DNA of 30,365 bases from contig NW_003143222.1 in assembly GCF_000003605.2 (NCBI RefSeq), positions 1 to 30,365 of the forward strand, in the 5' to 3' direction. Shown here piece after piece: positions 1-11,508 of this stretch. The stretch comes from Saccoglossus kowalevskii. Lineage: Eukaryota > Hemichordata > Enteropneusta > Harrimaniidae. The number at the start of each line of letters is the position of its first letter. The stretch's first letter is position 1. The translations under genes and the position numbers were made by a program. The notes under the pieces are model-generated. The model was given only the letters and a program-made list of their open reading frames with translations, searched no databases and was not told the origin of the DNA.

Positions 1-740
1 AAGTAAAGCAGTCCCGGACAACAAAATTATATTTGCTACTATTTTAGTACCACCCCTATAGTGAAGTATAATAGGTCCGACAACAAAATTGTATTTGCTA
101 CTATTTTGGTACCATCACTTTAGTGAAGTATGGGAGTTCCCGACAACTAAATTATATGTGCTACTATTTTGGTACCATCCCTATATTGAAATATGGCAGT
201 TCCTGACAACTAAATTATATGTGCTACTGTTTTGGTACCATCCCTATAGTGAAGTATGGCTGTTCAGAACAACTAAGTTATATTTGCTACTATTTTGGTA
301 CCATCCCTATAGTGAAGTATGGCAGTTCCTGGCAACTAAATTATATGTGCTACTATTTTGGTACCATCACCATAGTGAAGTATAACAGGTTCTGACAACA
401 AAATTATATGTGCCACTATTTTGGTACCATCCCTATAGTGAAGTATAACAGGTCCCGACAACAAAATTATATGTGCTACTATTTTGGTACCACCCCTATA
501 GTGAAGTATGACAGTCCCCGACAACAAAATTATATGTGCTACTATTTTGGTACCACCCCTATAGTGAAGTATAACAGGTCCCGAAAACAAAATCAGATGT
601 GCTGCTATTTTGGTACCATCCCTATAGTGAAGTATAACAGGTCCCGACAACAAAATTATATGTGCTACTATATTGGTACCATCCCAATAGTGAAGTAAAG
701 CAGTTCCCGCCAACAAAGTTGTATGTGCCACTATGTACCA
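1..740 (+). repeat. Array segment A: 63-bp-type monomers at left edge
   Basis: About twelve monomers, nearly all 63 bp, beginning in mid-monomer, so the array presumably extends left of the window. Markers are the TTAGTACC variant, a TATATTGAAATATGG monomer at about 180-200, the CTGTTTTGG variant at about 228, and TCAGATGTGCTGC at about 593-605. The interval about 45-405 recurs at about 6,314-6,674 (offset 6,269). The interval about 493-878 recurs at about 12,962-13,347 (offset 12,469). Confidence 0.9.
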
Positions 741-748
741 CCCCTATA
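690..748 (+). repeat. 59-bp monomer variant (4-bp deletion, KpnI site lost) #1
   Basis: The unit reads CCACTATGTACCACCCC where other units read CCACTATTTTGGTACC, a 4-bp loss that removes the GGTACC site and shortens the monomer to 59 bp. It is preceded by CGCCAACAAAGTTGTATG and followed by an AACAGTCCCTGAC unit. Confidence 0.9.
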
Positions 749-954
749 GTGAAGTATAACAGTCCCTGACAACAAAATTATATGTGCTACTATTTTGGTA
801 CCATCACTATAGTAAAGTATAACAGTGCCGACAACTAAATTATATGTGCTACTATTTTGGTACCATCCCTATAGTGAAGTATAACAGTCTCGACAACTAA
901 ATTATATGTGCTCCTATTTTGGTACCATCACTATAGTGAAGTATCACAGTCCAT

Positions 955-2480
955 GACAACAAAATTATATGTGCTACTATTTTGGTACCACCCCTATAGT
1001 GAAGTATAACAGGTCCCGACAACAAAATTATATGTGCTACTATTTTGGTACCATCACTATAGTGAAGTATAACAGTCCCGTCAACTAAATTATATGTGCT
1101 CCTATTTTGGTACCATCACTATAGTGAAGTAGAACATTCCAGACAACTAAATTATATATGTGCTCCTATTTTGGTACCATCACTATAGTGAAGTATAACA
1201 GTCCCTGACAACAACATTATATGTGCTACTATTTTGGTACCACCCCTATAGTGAAGTATAACAGGTCCTGACAACAAAATTATATGTTCTACTATTTTGG
1301 TACCATCACTATAGTGAAGTATAACAGTCCCGACAACTAAATTATATGTGCTCCTATTTTGGTACCATCACTATAGTGAAGTATAACAGTCCATGACAAC
1401 AAAATTATATGTGCTACTATGTTGGTACCACCCCTATAGTGAAGTACAACAGGTCCCGACAACTAAATTATATGTGCTACTATTTTGGTACCACCCCAAC
1501 AGTGAAGTATGGCAGTTCCCGACAACAAAATTATATGTGCTACTATTTTGGTACCATCCCTACAGTGAAGTATGGCAGTTCCCGACAAAAAAATTATATG
1601 TGCTACTATTTTGGTACCATCCCTATAGTGAAGTATGGCAGTTCCTGACAACTAAATTATATGTGCTACTATTTTGGTACCACCCCTACAGTGAAGTATG
1701 GCAGTTCCCGACAACAACATTATATGTGCTACTATTTTGGTATCATCCCTATATTGAAGTATGGCAGTTCCCGACAAAAAAATTATATGTGCTACTATTT
1801 TGGTACCATCCCTATAGTGAAGTATAGCAGTTCCCGCCAACAAAATTATATGTGCTACTATTTTGGTACCATCACTATAGTGAAGTATAACAGTCCCGAC
1901 AACTAAATTATATGTGCTACTATTTTGGTACCACCCCTATAGTGAAGTATAACAGTCCCCGACAACAAAATTATATGTGCTGCTATTTTGGTACCATCCC
2001 TTTAGTGAAGTATAGCAGTTCCCGCCAACAAAATTATATGTGCTACTATTTTGGTACCATCACTATAGTGAAGTAAAACAGTCCCGACAACTAAATTATA
2101 TGTGCTACTATTTTGGTACCATCACTATAGTGAAGTATAACAGTCCCTGACAACAAAATTATATGTGCTACTATTTTGGTACCACCCCTATAGTGAAGTA
2201 TAACAGGTCCCGACAACAAAATTATATGTGCTACTATTATGGTACCATCACTATAGTGAAGTATAACAGTCCCGACAACTAAATTATATGTGCTCCTATT
2301 TTGGTACCATCACTATAGTGAAGTATAACAGTCCATGACAACAAAATTATATGTGCTACTATTTTGGTATCACCCCTATAGTGAAGTATAACAGGTCCCG
2401 ACAACAAAATTATATGTGCTACTATTTTGGTACCATCACTATAGTGAAGTATAACAGTCCCGACAACTAAATTATATGTG
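955..2480 (+). repeat. Segmental duplication B, copy 1 (partner ~3,150-4,674)
   Basis: Rare variants appear in the same order about 2.2 kb apart: CATTCCAGAC with ATATATGTG (1,136 and 3,331), TATGTTCTACTATTTT (about 1,283 and 3,540), CTATGTTGG (about 1,418 and 3,675), CCAACAGTGAAG (about 1,495 and 3,752), TTGGTATCATCCC (about 1,737 and 3,931), CCCTTTAGTG (about 1,998 and 4,192) and GTAAAACAG (2,071 and 4,265). The offset shifts 2,195, 2,257, 2,194: the second copy gains one 62-bp unit and later lacks one 63-bp unit. Confidence 0.9.
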
Positions 2481-2850
2481 CTCCTATTTTGGTACCATCA
2501 CTACAGTGAAGTATAACAGTCCAGGCAACTAAATTATATGTGCTCCTATTTTGATACCACCCCTATAGTGAAGTATAACAGGTCCCGACAACAAAATTAT
2601 ATGTGCTACTATTTTGGTACCATCACTATAGTGAAGTATAACAGTCTCGACAACTAAATTATATGTGCTCCTATTTTGGTACCATCACTATAGTGAAGTA
2701 TAACAGTCCATGACAACAACATTATATGTGCTACTATTTTGGTACCACCCATATAGTGAAGTATAACAGGTCCCGACAAAAAAATTATATGTGCTACTAT
2801 TTTGGTACCATCACTATAGTGAAGTATAACAGTCCCGACAACTAAATTAT
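2180..2850 (+). repeat. Long-range copy, donor/recipient of ~8,999-9,730
   Basis: Rare variants shared in order: CTACTATTATGG (2,231 and 9,050), TTGGTATCACCCC (about 2,365 and 9,184), AACAGTCTCGAC, and ACCCATATAG (about 2,748 and 9,628). The offset is 6,819 for the first two markers and 6,880 for the last, consistent with one extra monomer in the right-hand copy. Confidence 0.85.
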
Positions 2851-3149
2851 ATGTGCTCCTATTTTGGTACCATCACTATAGTGAAGTATAACAGTCCCGA
2901 CAACTAAATTATATGTGCTACTATTTTGGTACCATCACTATAGTGAAGTATAACAGTCCCTGACAACAACATTATATGTGCTACTATTTTGGTACCACCC
3001 CTATAGTGAAGTATAACAGGTCCTGACAACAAAATTATATGTGCTACTATTTTGATACCATCAGTATAGTGAAGTATAACAGTCCCGCCAACAAAATTAT
3101 ATGTGCTACTATTTTGGTACCATCACTATAGTGAAGTATAACAGTCCCT

Positions 3150-4674
3150 GACAACAAAATTATATGTGCTACTATTTTGGTACCACCCCTATAGTGAAGT
3201 ATAACAGCTCCCGACAACAAAATTATATGTGCTACTATTTTGGTACCATCACTATAGTGAAGTATAACAGTCCCGACAACTAAATTATATGTGCTCCTAT
3301 TTTGGTACCATCACTATAGTGAAGTATAACATTCCAGACAACTAAATTATATATGTGCTCCTATTTTGGTACCATCACTATAGTGAAGTATAACAGTCCC
3401 GACAACTAAATTATATGTGCTACTATTTTGGTACCATCACTATAGTGAAGTATAACAGTCCCTGACAACAACATTATATGTGCTACTATTTTGGTACCAC
3501 CCCTATAGTGAAGTATAACAGGTCCTGACAACAAAATTATATGTTCTACTATTTTGGTACCATCACTATAGTGAAGTATAACAGTCCCGACAACTAAATT
3601 ATATGTGCTCCTATTTTGGTACCATCACTATAGTGAAGTATAACAGTCCATGACAACAAAATTATATGTGCTACTATGTTGGTACCACCCCTATAGTGAA
3701 GTACAACAGGTCCCGACAACTAAATTATATGTGCTACTATTTTGGTACCACCCCAACAGTGAAGTATGGCAGTTCCCGACAAAAAAATTATATGTGCTAC
3801 TATTTTGGTACCATCCCTATAGTGAAGTATGGCAGTTCCTGACAACTAAATTATATGTGCTACTATTTTGGTACCACCCCTACAGTGAAGTATGGCAGTT
3901 CCCGACAACAACATTATATGTGCTACTATTTTGGTATCATCCCTATATTGAAGTATGGCAGTTCCCGACAAAAAAATTATATGTGCTACTATTTTGGTAC
4001 CATCCCTATAGTGAAGTATAGCAGTTCCCGCCAACAAAATTATATGTGCTACTATTTTGGTACCATCACTATAGTGAAGTATAACAGTCCCGACAACTAA
4101 ATTATATGTGCTACTATTTTGGTACCACCCCTATAGTGAAGTATAACAGTCCCCGACAACAAAATTATATGTGCTACTATTTTGGTACCATCCCTTTAGT
4201 GAAGTATAGCAGTTCCCGCCAACAAAATTATATGTGCTACTATTTTGGTACCATCACTATAGTGAAGTAAAACAGTACCGACAACTAAATTATATGTGCT
4301 ACTATTTTGGTACCATCACTATAGTGAAGTATAACAGTCCCTGACAACAAAATTATATGTGCTACTATTTTGGTACCATCACTATAGTGAAGTATAACAG
4401 GTCCCGACAACAAAATTATATGTGCTACTATTTTGGTACCATCACTATAGTGAAGTATAACAGTCCCGACAACTAAATTATATGTGCTCCTATTTTGGTA
4501 CCATCACTATAGTGAAGTATAACAGTCCATGACAACAACATTATATGTGCTACTATTTTGGTACCACCCCTATAGTGAAGTATAACAGGTCCCGACAACA
4601 AAATTATATGTGCTACTATTTTGGTACCATCACTATAGTGAAGTATAACAGTCCCGACAACTAAATTATATGTG
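3150..4674 (+). repeat. Segmental duplication B, copy 2 (partner ~955-2,480)
   Basis: This is the second member of the 2.2-kb-offset duplication. It differs from copy 1 by whole-monomer indels (one extra 62-bp unit near 3,390-3,460, one missing 63-bp unit near 3,770) and a small number of base changes. Whole-monomer gain and loss is what slipped or unequal exchange between tandem units produces. Confidence 0.88.
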
Positions 4675-6206
4675 CTCCTATTTTGGTACCATCACTATAG
4701 TGAAGTATAACAGTCCCGACAACTAAATTATATGTGCTCCTATTTTGGTACCATCACTATAGTGAAGTATAACAGTCCCGACAACTAAATTATATGTGCT
4801 ACTATTTTGGTACCATCCCTATAGTAAAGTATGGCAGTTCCCGACAAAAAAATTATATGTGCTACTATTTTGGTACCATCCCTACAGTAAAGTATGGTAG
4901 TTCCTGACAACAAAATTATATGTGCTACTATTTTGGTACCACCCCTATAGTGAAGTATAACAGTCCCCGACAACAAAATGATATGTGCCACTATTTTGGT
5001 ACCATCCCTATAGTGAAGTATAACAGGTCCCGACAACAAAATTATATGTGCTACTATTTTAGTACCACCCCTATAGTAAAGTATAACAGTCCCCGACAAC
5101 AAAACTATATGTGCTACTATTTTAGTACCACCCTATAGTGAAGTATGGGAGATCCCGACAACTAAATTATATGCGCTACTATTTTGGTACCATCCCTATA
5201 GTGAAGTATGGCAGTTCTGAACAACTAAGTTATATTTGCTACTATTTTGGTACCATCCCTATAGTGGAGTATGGAAGTTCCTGGCAACTGAATTATATGT
5301 GCTACTATTTTGGTACCATCCCTATAGTGAAGTATAACAGGTCCCGACAACAAAATTATATGAGCTACTATTTTGGTACCATCCCAATAGTGAAGTATAG
5401 CAGTTCCCGCCAACAAAATTATATGTGCTACTATTTTGGTACCATCCCAATAGTGAAGTATAACAAGTCCCGACAACTAAATTATATGTGCTACTATTTT
5501 TGTACCATCCCTATAGTGAAGTATGGCTGTTCCGAACAACTAAGTTATATTTGCTACCATTTTGGTACCATCCCTATAGTGAAGTATGGCAGTTCCGGGC
5601 AACTGAATTATATGTACTACTATTTTGGTACCATCACCATAGTGATGTATAACAGGTCCCGGCAACAAAATTATATGTGCTACTATTTTGGTACCATCAC
5701 TATAGTGAAGTATAACTGTCCCGACAAATAAATTATATGTGCTACTATTTTGGTACCATCCCTATAGTGAAGTATGGCAGTTTCTGGCAACTAAATTATA
5801 TTTGCCACTATTTTGGTACCATCCCTATAGTGAAGTTAGCAGTTCCCGCCAACAAAATTATATGTGCTACTATTTTGGTACCATCACCATAGTGAAGTTT
5901 AACAGTTCCCAACAACTAAATTATATGTGCTACTATTTTTGTACCACCCCTATAGTGAAGTATAACAGTCCCCGACAACAAAATGATATGTGCTACTATT
6001 TTGGTACCATCACCATATTGAAGTATAACAGGTCCTGACAACTAAATTATATGTGCTACTATTTTGGTACCATCCCCATAGTGAAGTATAGCAGTTCCCG
6101 ACAACAACATTATATTTGCCACTATTTTGTTACCATCCCTATAGTGAAGTAAAACAGTACCCGCTAACAAAATTATATGTGCTACTATTTTGGTACCATT
6201 CCTATA

Positions 6207-6265
6207 ATAAAGTATAGCAGTTCCCGCCAACAAAGTTGTATGTGCCACTATGTACCACCCCTATA
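6207..6265 (+). repeat. 59-bp monomer variant #2
   Basis: The same ACTATGTACCACCCC deletion form in the same CGCCAACAAAGTTGTATG context. This copy begins ATAAAG instead of GTGAAG and is followed by a GTAAAACAGTCCCC unit. Confidence 0.88.
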
Positions 6266-7020
6266 GTGAAGTAAAACAGTCCCCAACAATAAAATTATAT
6301 GTGCTACTATTTTAGTACCACCCCTATAGTGAAGTATAATAGGTCCCGACAACAAAATTGTATTTGCTACTATTTTGGTACCATCACTATAGTGAAGTAT
6401 GGGAGTTCCCGACAACTAAATTATATGTGCTACTATTTTGGTACCATCCCTATATTGAAATATGGCAGTTCCTGACAACTAAATTATATGTGCTACTGTT
6501 TTGGTACCATCCCTATAGTGAAGTATGGCAGTTCCGAACAACTAAGTTATATTTGCTACTATTTTGGTACCATCCCTATAGTGAAGTATGGCAGTTCCTA
6601 GCAACTAATTTATATGTGCTACTATTTTGGTACCATCACCATAGCGAAGTATAACAGGTCCTGACAACAAAATTATATGTGCTACTATTTTGGTACCATC
6701 CCAATAGTGAAGTATAGCAGTTCCCGCCAATAAAATTGTATGCGCCACTATTTTGGTACCATCCCTATAGTGAAGTATAACAGGTCCCGACAACAAAATT
6801 ATATGTGCTACTATTTTGGTACCATCACTATAGCGAAGTTATGGTAGATCCCGACAACAAACTATATGTGCTACTATTTTGGTACCACCCCTATAGTGAA
6901 GTATAACAGTCCCCGACAACAAAATATATGTGCTACTATTTTGGTACCACCCTATAGTGAAGTATACTGTTCCCCCGACAACAAAATTATATGTGCTACT
7001 ATTTTGGTACCATCCCAATA

Positions 7021-7078
7021 GTGAAGTATAGCAGTTCCCGCTACAAAGTTGTATGTGCCACTATGTACCACCCCTATA
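7021..7078 (+). repeat. 59-bp-class monomer variant #3 (58 bp)
   Basis: ACTATGTACC deletion form with one more base missing (CCGCTACAAAG for CCGCCAACAAAG). It starts the first 183/184-bp trimer. Confidence 0.88.
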
Positions 7079-7203
7079 GTGAAGTATAACAGTCCCTGAC
7101 AACAAAATTGTATGTGCTACTATTTTGGTACCATCACTATAGTGAAGTATAACAGTGCCGACAACAAAATTATATGTGCTACTATTTTGGTACCATCCCA
7201 ATA

Positions 7204-7262
7204 GTGAAGTATTGCAGTTCCCGCCAACAAAGTTGTATGTGCCACTGTGTACCACCCGTATA
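7204..7262 (+). repeat. 59-bp monomer variant #4
   Basis: Deletion form reading CACTGTGTACCACCCGTA, with three substitutions in the unit relative to #1. Its deletion lies 184 bp after that of #3. Confidence 0.88.
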
Positions 7263-8517
7263 GTGAAGTATAACAGTCCCTGACAACAAAATTATATGTG
7301 CTACTATTTTGGTACCATCACTATAGTGAAGTATAACAGTGCCGACAACAAAATTATATGTGCTACTATTTTGGTACCATCACTATAGTGAAGAATAACA
7401 GTGCCGACAACTAAATTATTTGTGCCACTATTTTGGTACCATCCCTATAGTGAAGTATGGCAGTTCCCGACAACAAAATTATATGTGCCACTATTTTGGT
7501 ACCATCCCTATAGTGAAGTATAACAGGTCCCGACAACAAAATTATATGTGCTACTATTTTGGTACCATCACTATAGTGAAGTATGGCAGTTCCTGACAAC
7601 TAAATTATATGGGCTACTATTTTGGTACCATCACTATAGTGAAGTATAACTGTCCCGACAACTAAATTATATGTGCTACTATTTTGGTACCATCCCTATA
7701 GTGATGTATGGCAGTTCCTGGCAACTAAATTATATTTGCCACTATTTTGGTACCATCCCTATAGTGAAGTATAGCAGTTCCCGCCAACAAAATTATACGT
7801 GCTACTATTTTGGTACCACCCCTATAGTGAAGTATAACAGGTCCCGACAACAAAATTATATGTGCTACTATTTTGGTACCATCACTATAGTGAAGTATGG
7901 CAGTTCCGAACAACTAAGTTATATTTGCTACTATTTTGGTAACATCACTATAGTGAAGTATGGCAGTTCCCGACAACTAAATTATATGTGCTACTATTTT
8001 AGTACCATCACTATAGTGAAGTATAACAGGTCCCGACAACAAAATTATATGTGCTACTATTTTGGTACCATCACTATAGTGAAGTATGGCAGTTCCCGAC
8101 AACAAAATTATATGTGCTACTATTTTGGTACCATCCCTATAGTGAAGTATGGCAGTTCCCAACAAAAAAAATATATGTGCTACTATTTTGGTACCATCCC
8201 TATAGTGAAGTATAGCAGTTCCCGCCAACAAAATTATATGTGCTACTATGTTGGTACCATCACTATAGTGAAGTATAACAGTCCCGACAACTAAATTATA
8301 TGTGCTACTATTTTGGTACCACCCCTATAGTGAAGTATAACAGTCCCCGACAACAAAATTATATGTGCTTCTATTTTGGTACCAACCCTATAGTGAAGTA
8401 TAATAGGTCCCGACAACAAAATTATATGTGCTACTATTTTGGTACCATCCCTATAGTGAAGTATAACAGTGCCGACAACAAAATTATATGTGCTACTATT
8501 TTGGTACCATCTCAATA

Positions 8518-8576
8518 GTGAAGTATAGCAGTTCCCGCCAACAAAGTTGTATGTGCCACTATGTACCACCCCTATA
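8518..8576 (+). repeat. 59-bp monomer variant #5
   Basis: ACTATGTACCACCCC deletion form, first of the second trimer pair. Confidence 0.9.
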
Positions 8577-8701
8577 GTGAAGTATAACAGTCCCTGACAA
8601 CAAAATTATATGTGCTACTATTTTGGTACCATCACTATAGTGAAGTATAACAGTGCCGACAACAAAATTATATGTGCTACTATTTTGGTACCATCCCAAT
8701 A

Positions 8702-8760
8702 GTGAAGTATAGCAGTTCCCGCCAACAAAGTTGTATGTGCCACTATGTACCACCCCTATA
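8702..8760 (+). repeat. 59-bp monomer variant #6
   Basis: The deletion form exactly 184 bp after #5, followed by AACAGTCCCTGACAACACAA. Confidence 0.9.
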
Positions 8761-8849
8761 GTGAAGTATAACAGTCCCTGACAACACAATTATATGTGCT
8801 ACTATTTTGGTACCATCACTATAGTGAAGAATAACAGTGCCGACAACTA

Positions 8850-9760
8850 AATTATTTGTGCCACTATTTTGGTACCATCCCTATAGTGAAGTATGGCAGT
8901 TCCCGACAACAAAATTATATGTGCCACTATTTTGGTACCATCCCTATAGTGAAGTATAAGAGGTCCCGACAACAAAATTATATGTGCTACTATTTTGGTA
9001 CCACCCCTATAGTGAAGTATAACAGGTCCCGACAACAAAATTATATGTGCTACTATTATGGTACCATCACTATAGTGAAGTATAACAGTCCCGACAACTA
9101 AATTATATGTGCTCCTATTTTGGTACCATCACTATAGTGAAGTATAACAGTCCATGACAACAAAATTATATGTGCTACTATTTTGGTATCACCCCTATAG
9201 TGAAGTATAACAGGTCCCGACAACAAAATTATATGTGCTACTATTTTGGTACCATCACTATAGTGAAGTATAACAGTCCCGACAACTAAATTATATGTGC
9301 TCCTATTTTGGTACCATCACTATAGTGAAGTATAACAGTCCAGACAACTAAATTATATGTGCTACTATTTTGGTACCATCACTATAGTGAAGTATAACAG
9401 TCTCGACAACTAAATTATATGTGCTCCTATTTTGGTACCATCACTATAGTGAAGTATAACAGTCCCGACAACAAAATTATATGTGCTACTATTTTGGTAC
9501 CATCACTATAGTGAAGTATAACAGTCTCGACAACTAAATTATATGTGCTCCTATTTTGGTACCATCACTATAGTGAAGTATAACAGTCCATGACAACAAC
9601 ATTATATGTGCTACTATTTTGGTACCACCCATATAGTGAAGTATAACAGGTCCCGACAACAAAATTATATGTGCTACTATTTTGGTACCATCACTATAGT
9701 GAAGTATAACAGTCCCGACAACTAAATTATATGTGCTACTATTTTGGTACCATCCCTATA
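8850..9760 (+). repeat. Array segment D: second 62-bp-rich island
   Basis: An island of the 62/63-bp trimer type with TGCTCC units at 188-bp spacing (about 9,111 and 9,299), embedded between 63-bp-type segments. It includes a copy of the 2,180-2,850 interval, so it looks transposed within the array by segmental duplication. Confidence 0.82.
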
Positions 9761-9779
9761 GTGAAGTAAAACAGTCCCT

Positions 9780-10710
9780 GACAACAAAATTATATGTGCT
9801 ACTATTTTGGTACCATCACTATAGTGAAGTATAACAGTGCCGACAACTAAATTATATGTGCTACTATTTTGGTACCATCCCAATAGTGAAGTATAGCAGT
9901 TCCCGCCAACAAAATTATATGTGCTACTATTTTGGTACCATCACTATAGTGAAGTATAACAGTCCCGACAACTAAATTATATGTGCTACTATTTTGGTAC
10001 CACCCCTATAGTGAAGTATAGCAGTTCCCGCCAACAAAATTGTATGCGCCACTATTTTGGTACCACCCCTATAGTGAAGTAAAACAGTCCCCGACAACAA
10101 AATTATATGTGCTACTATTTTAGTACCACCCCTATAGTGAAGTATAATAGGTCCCAACAACAAAATTGTATTTGTTACTATTTTGGTACCATCCCTATAT
10201 TGAAATATGGCAGTTCCTGACAACTAAATTATATGTGCTACTGTTTTGGTACCATCCCTATAGTGAAGTATGGCAGTTCCTGGCAACTAAATTATATGTG
10301 CTACTATTTTGGTACCATCCCTATAGTGAAGTATGGCAGTTTCTGGCAACTAAATTATATTTGCCACTATTTTGGTACCATCCCTATAGTGAAGTTAGCA
10401 GTTCCCGCCAACAAAATTATATGTGCTACTATTTTGGTACCACCCCTATAGTGAAGTATAACAGGTCCCAACAACAAAATTATATGTGCTACTATTTTGG
10501 TACCGTCACTGTAGTGAAGTATGGCAGTTCCAGACAACTAATTATATGTGCTACTATTTTGGTACCATCCCTATAGTGAAGTATGGCAGTTCCCGACAAC
10601 TAAATTATATGTGCTACTATTTTGGTACCACCCCTACAGTGAAGTATGGCAGTTCCCGACAACAAAATTATATGTGCTACTATTTTGGTACCATCCCTAT
10701 AGTGAAGTAT
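9780..10710 (+). repeat. 1.9-kb-offset duplication, copy 1 (partner ~11,726-12,594)
   Basis: The order of variants is shared at offset 1,946: the AGTGCCGAC unit, CGCCAACAAAATTGTATGCG, GTAAAACAGTCCCC, ATTTTAGTACC, AATAGGTCCCAAC, TATATTGAAATATGG, CTACTGTTTTGG, GGCAGTTTCTGG and GAAGTTAGCAG. After about 10,500 the offset becomes 1,884 because copy 1 has one extra unit (GTCACTGTAGTG...CCAGACAACTAATT). Confidence 0.9.
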
Positions 10711-10880
10711 GGCAGTTCCCGACAAAAAAATTATATGTGCTACTATTTTGGTACCAACCCTATAGTGAAGTATAGCAGTTCCTGCCAACAAAATTATATG
10801 TGCTACTATTTTGGTACCATCACTATAGTGAAGTATAACAGTCCCGACAACTAAATTATATGTGCTACTATTTTGGTACC

Positions 10881-11508
10881 ACCCCTATAGTGAAGTATAG
10901 CAGTTCCCGACAACAAAATTATATGCGCCACTATTTTGGTACCACCCCTATAGTGAAATAAAACAGTCCCCGACAACAAAATTATATGTGCTACTATTTT
11001 AGTACCACCCCTATAGTGAAGTATAATAGGTCCCGACAACAAAATTGTATTTGCTACTATTTTGGTACCGTCTCTATAGTGAAGTATGGGAGTTCCCGAC
11101 AACAAAATTATATGTGCTACTATTTTGGTACCATCACTATAGTGAAGTATAACAGTGCCGACAACTAAATTATATGTGCTACTATTTTGGTACCATCCCA
11201 ATAGTGAAGTATAGCAGTTCCCGCCAACAAAATTATATGTGCTACTATTTTGGTACCATCACTATAGTGAAGTATAACAGTCCCGACAACTAAATTATAT
11301 GTGCTACTATTTTGGTACCACCCCTATAGTGAAGTATAGCAGTTCCCGCCAACAAAATTGTATGCGCCACTATTTTGGTACCACCCCTATAGTGAAGTAA
11401 AACAGTCCCCGACAACAAAATTATATGAGCTACAATTTTAGTACCACCCCTATAGTGAAGTATAATAGGTCCCAACAACAAAATTGTATTTGCTACTATT
11501 TTGGTACC
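10881..11508 (+). repeat. 628-bp tandem duplication, copy 1
   Basis: Ten monomers (eight of 63 and two of 62 bp). Compared base by base with 11,509-12,136, I find two differences: GTCTCTATAG versus GTCACTATAG near 11,073, and TACAATTTTAG versus TACTATTTTAG near 11,434. That is about 99.7% identity, far above the usual similarity of neighbouring monomers. Confidence 0.95.

Larger units (their letters stand above)
741..4790 (+). repeat. Array segment B: 62-bp-rich zone with ~188-bp trimer higher-order repeat
   Basis: This zone mixes 63- and 62-bp units in a recurring order: a TCC(C/A)TGACAAC unit ending ACCCCTATA, an AACAGGTCCCGAC unit ending CACTATA, then a 62-bp AACAGTCCCGACAAC unit with TGTGCTCC in place of TGTGCTAC. 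The unit lengths 63+63+62 give 188 bp; the TGCTCC marker recurs at about 188-190 bp (about 910 and 1,098; 1,160 and 1,350; 2,292 and 2,480). The trimer is not perfect: extra 62-bp units, ATATATGTG (+2 bp) units near 1,150 and 3,350, and fused variants interrupt it. It holds no gene. Confidence 0.85.
7021..7590 (+). repeat. 184-bp trimer block, copy 1 (partner ~8,518-9,026)
   Basis: The trimer is a 59-bp deletion unit, a 63-bp AACAGTCCCTGAC unit and a 62-bp AACAGTGCCGAC unit (184 bp). Two consecutive deletion units are present. The block continues through GAAGAATAACAGTGCC (7,391) and ATTATTTGTGCCAC; the same series follows at 8,518 onward at offset 1,498, then 1,436 after loss of one 62-bp unit. 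Confidence 0.85.
4791..8850 (+). repeat. Array segment C: mixed 63-bp monomers with 59-bp variants
   Basis: Mostly 63-bp monomers of the GGCAGTTCC(C/T)GAC, GCAGTTCCGAACAACTAAG and AACAGGTCCCGAC types. The interval about 4,920-5,740 shares its monomer order with about 25,705-26,340. The interval about 7,640-7,880 matches about 22,153-22,393 at offset 14,513 (shared rare AATTATACGTGC). Around 6,840-7,060 several units carry small deletions. No gene is visible. Confidence 0.85.
8518..9026 (+). repeat. 184-bp trimer block, copy 2 (partner ~7,021-7,590)
   Basis: It repeats the deletion-unit pair at an exact 184-bp spacing, then GAAGAATAACAGTGCC (8,827) and ATTATTTGTGCCAC, in the same order as copy 1 but lacking one monomer. 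Confidence 0.85.

Noticed and set aside
10957-10962. AATAAA polyadenylation signal (also 11,585-11,590)
   Set aside because: It arises from one base change in the repeat (GTGAAATAAAAC), with no gene upstream to end.
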